From assembly GCA_013298245.1 (NCBI GenBank), contig JAAFHD010000103.1, forward strand, positions 1 through 8,984: a stretch of DNA of 8,984 nt. Reading direction: 5' to 3'. This stretch comes from Alphaproteobacteria bacterium. GTDB taxonomy: Bacteria > Pseudomonadota > Alphaproteobacteria > Acetobacterales > Acetobacteraceae. The notes under the pieces are model-generated. The model did no database searches, was not told where the DNA came from, and saw only the letters and a list, made by a program, of their open reading frames with translations. Below, one piece after another: positions 6,530-8,984 of this stretch (the stretch's first letter is position 1; the number at the start of each line of letters is the position of its first letter). The translations under genes and the position numbers were made by a program.

Positions 6530-7330
6530 CAGCGACACTGCCCACAACGCCCCCGCCATCAGCACGATGGCGGGGCCGGCCGGCACATCGGCATGGAAGC
6601 TGGCAAGCAGCCCGCCGCACACAGCCCCCACCGCCAGCAAGACGGCCGCATAGACCATGCCGCCCACCTGCCGCGACCAATGCCGGGCCGCGATGGCGGG
6701 CAGCATCATCAGCCCGACTGCCATCAATGTGCCCAGCGCCGAGAACGCACCCACCAGGTTCAGCACGACAGCGGCCAGGAAGCCCAGGTGCCACGCACTG
6801 CCGCGCGCGCCCACGGCCTGCGCGAAGGAAGGGTCGAAGCATTCCAGCACCAAGGGTCGCCAGGCGAAGGCCAGGAAGACCAGCGTCACGCTGGCCACGC
6901 CCAGCATCAGCAACAATGCTGCGTCATCCACGCCCAGCACCGCGCCGAACAACACCTGCGTCAGTTCCACCGGGCTGCCGCGCCAGGAGAGCAGCGCCAC
7001 GCCCGCGGCCAACGCCACCAAATAGAGGCCGGCCAATGCGGAGTCCTCGCGCCCGCCCGCCATGCGCGACAAGGCACCCGCGCCCAGCACCACCAGCAAC
7101 CCCGCGATCAGCCCGCCCGCCGCCAGCGCCGGCACCGCCAGCCCCGCGAGAATAAAGCCCAGCGCCACGCCCGGCAGCATGCCATGCGCCAGCACATCCG
7201 CCGTCAGCGACATCCGCCGCAGCACCAGGAACACGCCAAGCGCCGGCGCGCTGACCGCCAGCGCCAAGCCGCCCACCAGCGCGCGCCGCATGAAGCCGAA
7301 TTCCAGCGGTGACAAAAGCCATTCGAACAT
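6470..7330 (-). CDS. Metal ABC transporter permease (ABC-3 family, ZnuB/MntB-like)
   Basis: A 286-residue integral membrane protein, the membrane half of a zinc- or manganese-type importer. About eight hydrophobic segments are visible from residue 15 to 272. Family signatures are 'RRMSLTADVLAHGMLPGVAL' (38-57; the core 'D-L-H-LPG' is typical), 'FGAVLGV' (128-134), 'GAFSALGTLMAVGLMMLPAI' (194-213) and 'DVPAGPAIVLMAGALWAVSL' (248-267). The start at 7330 (MFEWLLSPLEFG) matches where family members begin; the frame stays open further upstream to 7801, but that part has no membrane or family character. AAGG lies a few bases before the ATG. No ATPase or metal-binding lipoprotein gene is adjacent: upstream is a divergent nitroreductase and downstream a convergent pump gene. 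It is therefore an orphan here. The metal is not determinable from sequence. Confidence 0.9.
   Translation of the reverse strand: MFEWLLSPLEFGFMRRALVGGLALAVSAPALGVFLVLRRMSLTADVLAHGMLPGVALGFILAGLAVPALAAGGLIAGLLVVLGAGALSRMAGGREDSALAGLYLVALAAGVALLSWRGSPVELTQVLFGAVLGVDDAALLLMLGVASVTLVFLAFAWRPLVLECFDPSFAQAVGARGSAWHLGFLAAVVLNLVGAFSALGTLMAVGLMMLPAIAARHWSRQVGGMVYAAVLLAVGAVCGGLLASFHADVPAGPAIVLMAGALWAVSLLGGPVDGLWQRLRRRHRDG
6551..6575. other. Perfect 10-bp stem-loop just past the RND stop codon
   Basis: CCCCGCCATC, a five-base loop AGCAC, then GATGGCGGGG form a perfect GC-rich hairpin starting 21 bases after the RND stop. It lies inside the coding region of the convergent permease, near its C-terminus, so part of the symmetry may reflect coding constraints. 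No T-tract follows on either strand, so it is not a canonical intrinsic terminator. It could still protect or delimit the 3' end of the pump transcript. Confidence 0.4.
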
Positions 7331-7390
7331 GGCCCTTGATGTTCCGCGCCGGGGTTGCTGTCCAGCGCGGGCCGCCGCATACGCCGCGCC
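7331..7390. promoter_or_regulatory. Short divergent intergenic region, no recognisable promoter
   Basis: Sixty GC-rich bases separate the divergent starts of the metal permease and the nitroreductase, so at least one promoter must lie here or inside the neighbouring 5' coding ends. I see no good -35/-10 pair and no AT-rich palindrome of the Fur/Zur/MntR kind, which would be expected if the permease were classically metal-regulated at this point. Confidence 0.3.
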
Positions 7391-8200
7391 ATGGACCAGG
7401 AATTGCTGCGCGCCCGCTATGGCGACGACATCCCCGAGGCCGCCGCGCTCAACGACGTGCTGCGGCTGCTGATCAACCATCGCAGCTGCCGGCATTTTTC
7501 GTCCGACCCACTGCCTGAGGGCCTGATCGAAACACTGGTCGCCGCCGCGCAGTCGGCCGCCACGTCTTCCAACACGCAGACCTTCTCGGTTGTCGTGGTT
7601 GAGGACGCAGCACGCCGCGCCCGCCTTGCGGAATTGTCCAACCGCCAGGCCTTCATCGCCCAAGCCCCGGTCTTCCTGTGCTGGGTCGCCGATCTCTCGC
7701 GCCTCTACCGCATGGGCGAACGGCATCAGCAGACGCTCGAAGGCCTGGACTATCTGGAAAGCTTCATTGTCGCCGCGGTGGACGCCGCGCTGGCCGCGCA
7801 AAATTGCGTGGTGGGCGCGGAATCGCTTGGCCTCGGCACCGTCTATGTCGGCGGCCTGCGCAGCAAGCCGGAGGAAGTCGCGAAGGAATTGGCCCTGCCG
7901 CCCGGCGCCGTCGCGCTGTTCGGCCTCTCACTCGGCTGGCCCGACCCCGCGCGCGCCACCGAGATCAAGCCGCGCCTGCCCCAGCGCCTGGTGCTGCACC
8001 GCGAGCAATACGGCATCACCGCCGAGGCCGAGACCCTGACCCGCTACGACGAAACACTCGCCGATTTCTCCGAACGCCAAGGCATGGGCCGCCAGGCCTG
8101 GACACCGCGCATGATGCAGCGCGTCGGCACACCCGCAGCACTCAGCGGGCGCCATCGTATGATCGAAATGCTGCGCAACCTCGGCTTCCCACTGAAGTAG
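7391..8200 (+). CDS. NfsA-like NADPH-dependent nitroreductase/flavin oxidoreductase
   Basis: A 269-residue cytosolic FMN enzyme of the nitroreductase superfamily, NfsA/FRP branch, which reduces nitroaromatics, quinones or flavins with NAD(P)H. Family marks are 'NHRSCRHFSSDPLPE' (29-43; Arg residues contact the FMN phosphate in homologues), 'AATSSNTQTFSVVVVED' (56-72), 'VDAALAAQNCVVGAESLGLG' (130-149), 'VYVGGLR' (151-157), 'LFGLSLGWPD' (176-185), 'KPRLP' (193-197) and 'YDETLADF' (219-226). It is slightly longer than E. coli NfsA (about 240), with about 25 extra residues at the N-terminus. The ATG at 7391 is chosen over a TTG at 7355, though no clear Shine-Dalgarno precedes it. It is divergent from the metal permease with a 60-base gap, and convergent with the Bug-family gene one base after its stop. 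Confidence 0.9.
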   Translation: MDQELLRARYGDDIPEAAALNDVLRLLINHRSCRHFSSDPLPEGLIETLVAAAQSAATSSNTQTFSVVVVEDAARRARLAELSNRQAFIAQAPVFLCWVADLSRLYRMGERHQQTLEGLDYLESFIVAAVDAALAAQNCVVGAESLGLGTVYVGGLRSKPEEVAKELALPPGAVALFGLSLGWPDPARATEIKPRLPQRLVLHREQYGITAEAETLTRYDETLADFSERQGMGRQAWTPRMMQRVGTPAALSGRHRMIEMLRNLGFPLK

Positions 8201-8201
8201 C

Positions 8202-8984
8202 TCAGCCCTCCGACTGGAACAGATCCAGCCGCGTCACGATCGCGCGCCACTGCGCCTCGCGCAGTGCGAATTCCGCCGCGAACCCCGCCGCATCCGCATG
8301 GCCCGCGATGCTGCCCATCCGCGCCATGCGCGCGACCAGCACCGGGTCCTGCGCCGCCGCGCGGAAGGCCGCGGCGATCGGCGCCAGCACCGCATCCGGC
8401 ATGCCAGGCGGCCCGAAAAGCCCACCGAAACCGCGGTATTCCGTGTCCCGCATCAGGCCCAGTTCGGCCATGGTCGGCACGGCCGGCAGCACCGCCAGGC
8501 GTTCCGCCCCCATCACCGCAAGCGCGCGCAATTGGCCTGCCTGCAACGCCTCGCCAAAGGTCACCGGCGTGCCGAAGCCACCGGCGAAACGCCCGGCCAG
8601 CATGTCGGTCAACATCGCTGGTTCGCCGCGATAGCCGACCATGGTGGCATCCAGCCGCTCACCCTGCGCCAGCATCAGCGCCAGCGCATGCGCCGAACCA
8701 CCCCCGCCCCAATGCCCGAGCGCCATCGGCCGACCACGCACCCAGGTCAGGAAGCCCGCCATGTCCGTCACCTGCGCGGGCACTTCGGGGCCGATGATGA
8801 ACAGCACCGTCGCATGGCCCAGCCGCCCGATCGGCGCCACCACCGGCACCGGCCGGCGCAGCACCACGGGCACCTGGAACAGCGCATCCGTGGTCAGCAT
8901 CAGCGTCAGCCCATCGGGTGCGGCGCGCGCCACATGGTCGGCGCCCAGCATGCCGGCGACGCCGACGCGGTTCTCGACCAGGAT
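8202..8984 (-). CDS. Bug-family (TctC-like) tripartite tricarboxylate transporter substrate-binding protein, 5' end cut by window
   Basis: Periplasmic solute-binding protein of the Bug family, which captures carboxylates and other small molecules for TTT transporters or acts as a stand-alone sensor. The 260 C-terminal residues are visible; the signal peptide and about 60 residues lie off the right edge. The frame stays open to 8984 and begins 'ILVENRVGVAGMLGADHVAR', the standard Bug motif (VENRPGAGG..GAD.VA...PDG). Later blocks are 'GHWGGGGSAHALALMLAQGE' (ligand-site loop), 'YRGEPAMLTDMLAGRFAGGF' with the typical P-A-DL-GG pattern, and 'AVLPAVPTMAELGL', matching the usual 'RSPALPDVPTLAE'. It is convergent with the nitroreductase, with one base between stop codons, so any terminators must lie inside coding sequence. 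Ligand not assignable. Confidence 0.92.
   Translation of the reverse strand: MLVENRVGVAGMLGADHVARAAPDGLTLMLTTDALFQVPVVLRRPVPVVAPIGRLGHATVLFIIGPEVPAQVTDMAGFLTWVRGRPMALGHWGGGGSAHALALMLAQGERLDATMVGYRGEPAMLTDMLAGRFAGGFGTPVTFGEALQAGQLRALAVMGAERLAVLPAVPTMAELGLMRDTEYRGFGGLFGPPGMPDAVLAPIAAAFRAAAQDPVLVARMARMGSIAGHADAAGFAAEFALREAQWRAIVTRLDLFQSEG

Noticed and set aside
6593..7312. A 239-codon plus-strand open frame opposite the metal permease
   Set aside because: Gln/Arg/His-rich composition typical of antisense to hydrophobic membrane-protein codons; the minus-strand permease explains the region.
7331..7801. N-terminal extension of the permease frame to 7801
   Set aside because: It would run antisense through the nitroreductase gene and adds about 157 residues without family or membrane character; family members start at the equivalent of 7330.
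1..8984. Mobile elements, CRISPR repeats, tRNA or toxin-antitoxin genes
   Set aside because: I looked for terminal inverted repeats, regularly spaced repeats, tRNA-like cloverleaf ends and short paired ORFs with ribosome sites and found none that stood up; composition is uniform across the window.

Overview
This window is a GC-rich (about 70% by eye) gene-dense stretch typical of an alphaproteobacterium. The Bug-type (TctC-like) solute-binding protein at the right edge, the small DUF3237 gene and the codon bias (strong G/C third positions) suggest the Acetobacteraceae/Roseomonas group. That placement is an inference from style and gene content, as there is no rRNA or other marker here.

Left block (1-1575, all on the minus strand, transcribed right to left): a DUF3237 protein, a LysR-type regulator and the start of a VOC-fold (glyoxalase/extradiol dioxygenase-like) protein that runs off the left edge. 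Spacing is tight, so this looks like one operon, perhaps for catabolism of an aromatic or similar small molecule. The DUF3237 and LysR reading frames are in the same frame and separated only by one TGA codon, and the LysR gene has no ATG/GTG/TTG before its conserved first helix.

Centre block (1620-6529, plus strand): a TetR regulator followed by a lipoprotein periplasmic adaptor (HlyD/MFP type) and an RND inner-membrane pump, the last two overlapping by one base (TGATG). The TetR gene has a good sigma70-like promoter, with a near-perfect 22-bp palindrome at the predicted transcription start. A diverged copy of the same palindrome lies between the TetR gene and the adaptor, over a possible second promoter. 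The simplest reading is a self-repressed TetR that also represses the efflux operon. No outer-membrane channel gene is present, so the pump would have to use one encoded elsewhere.

Right block (6470-8984): an ABC-3 family (ZnuB/MntB-like) metal permease on the minus strand whose 3' end overlaps the pump gene tail-to-tail by 60 bases and which has no ATPase or binding-protein partner in view; a divergent NfsA-like nitroreductase on the plus strand; and a convergent, 5'-truncated Bug-family solute-binding protein at the right edge.

The window has no gene-free stretch longer than about 110 bases, and I see no tRNA, rRNA, CRISPR, insertion sequence or phage gene. Most genes are ordinary family members. 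The parts that merit a second look are regulatory and architectural: the paired operators, the LysR start/stop arrangement, and the orphan permease with its antisense overlap and hairpin. I do not see convincing evidence of a wholly new system.
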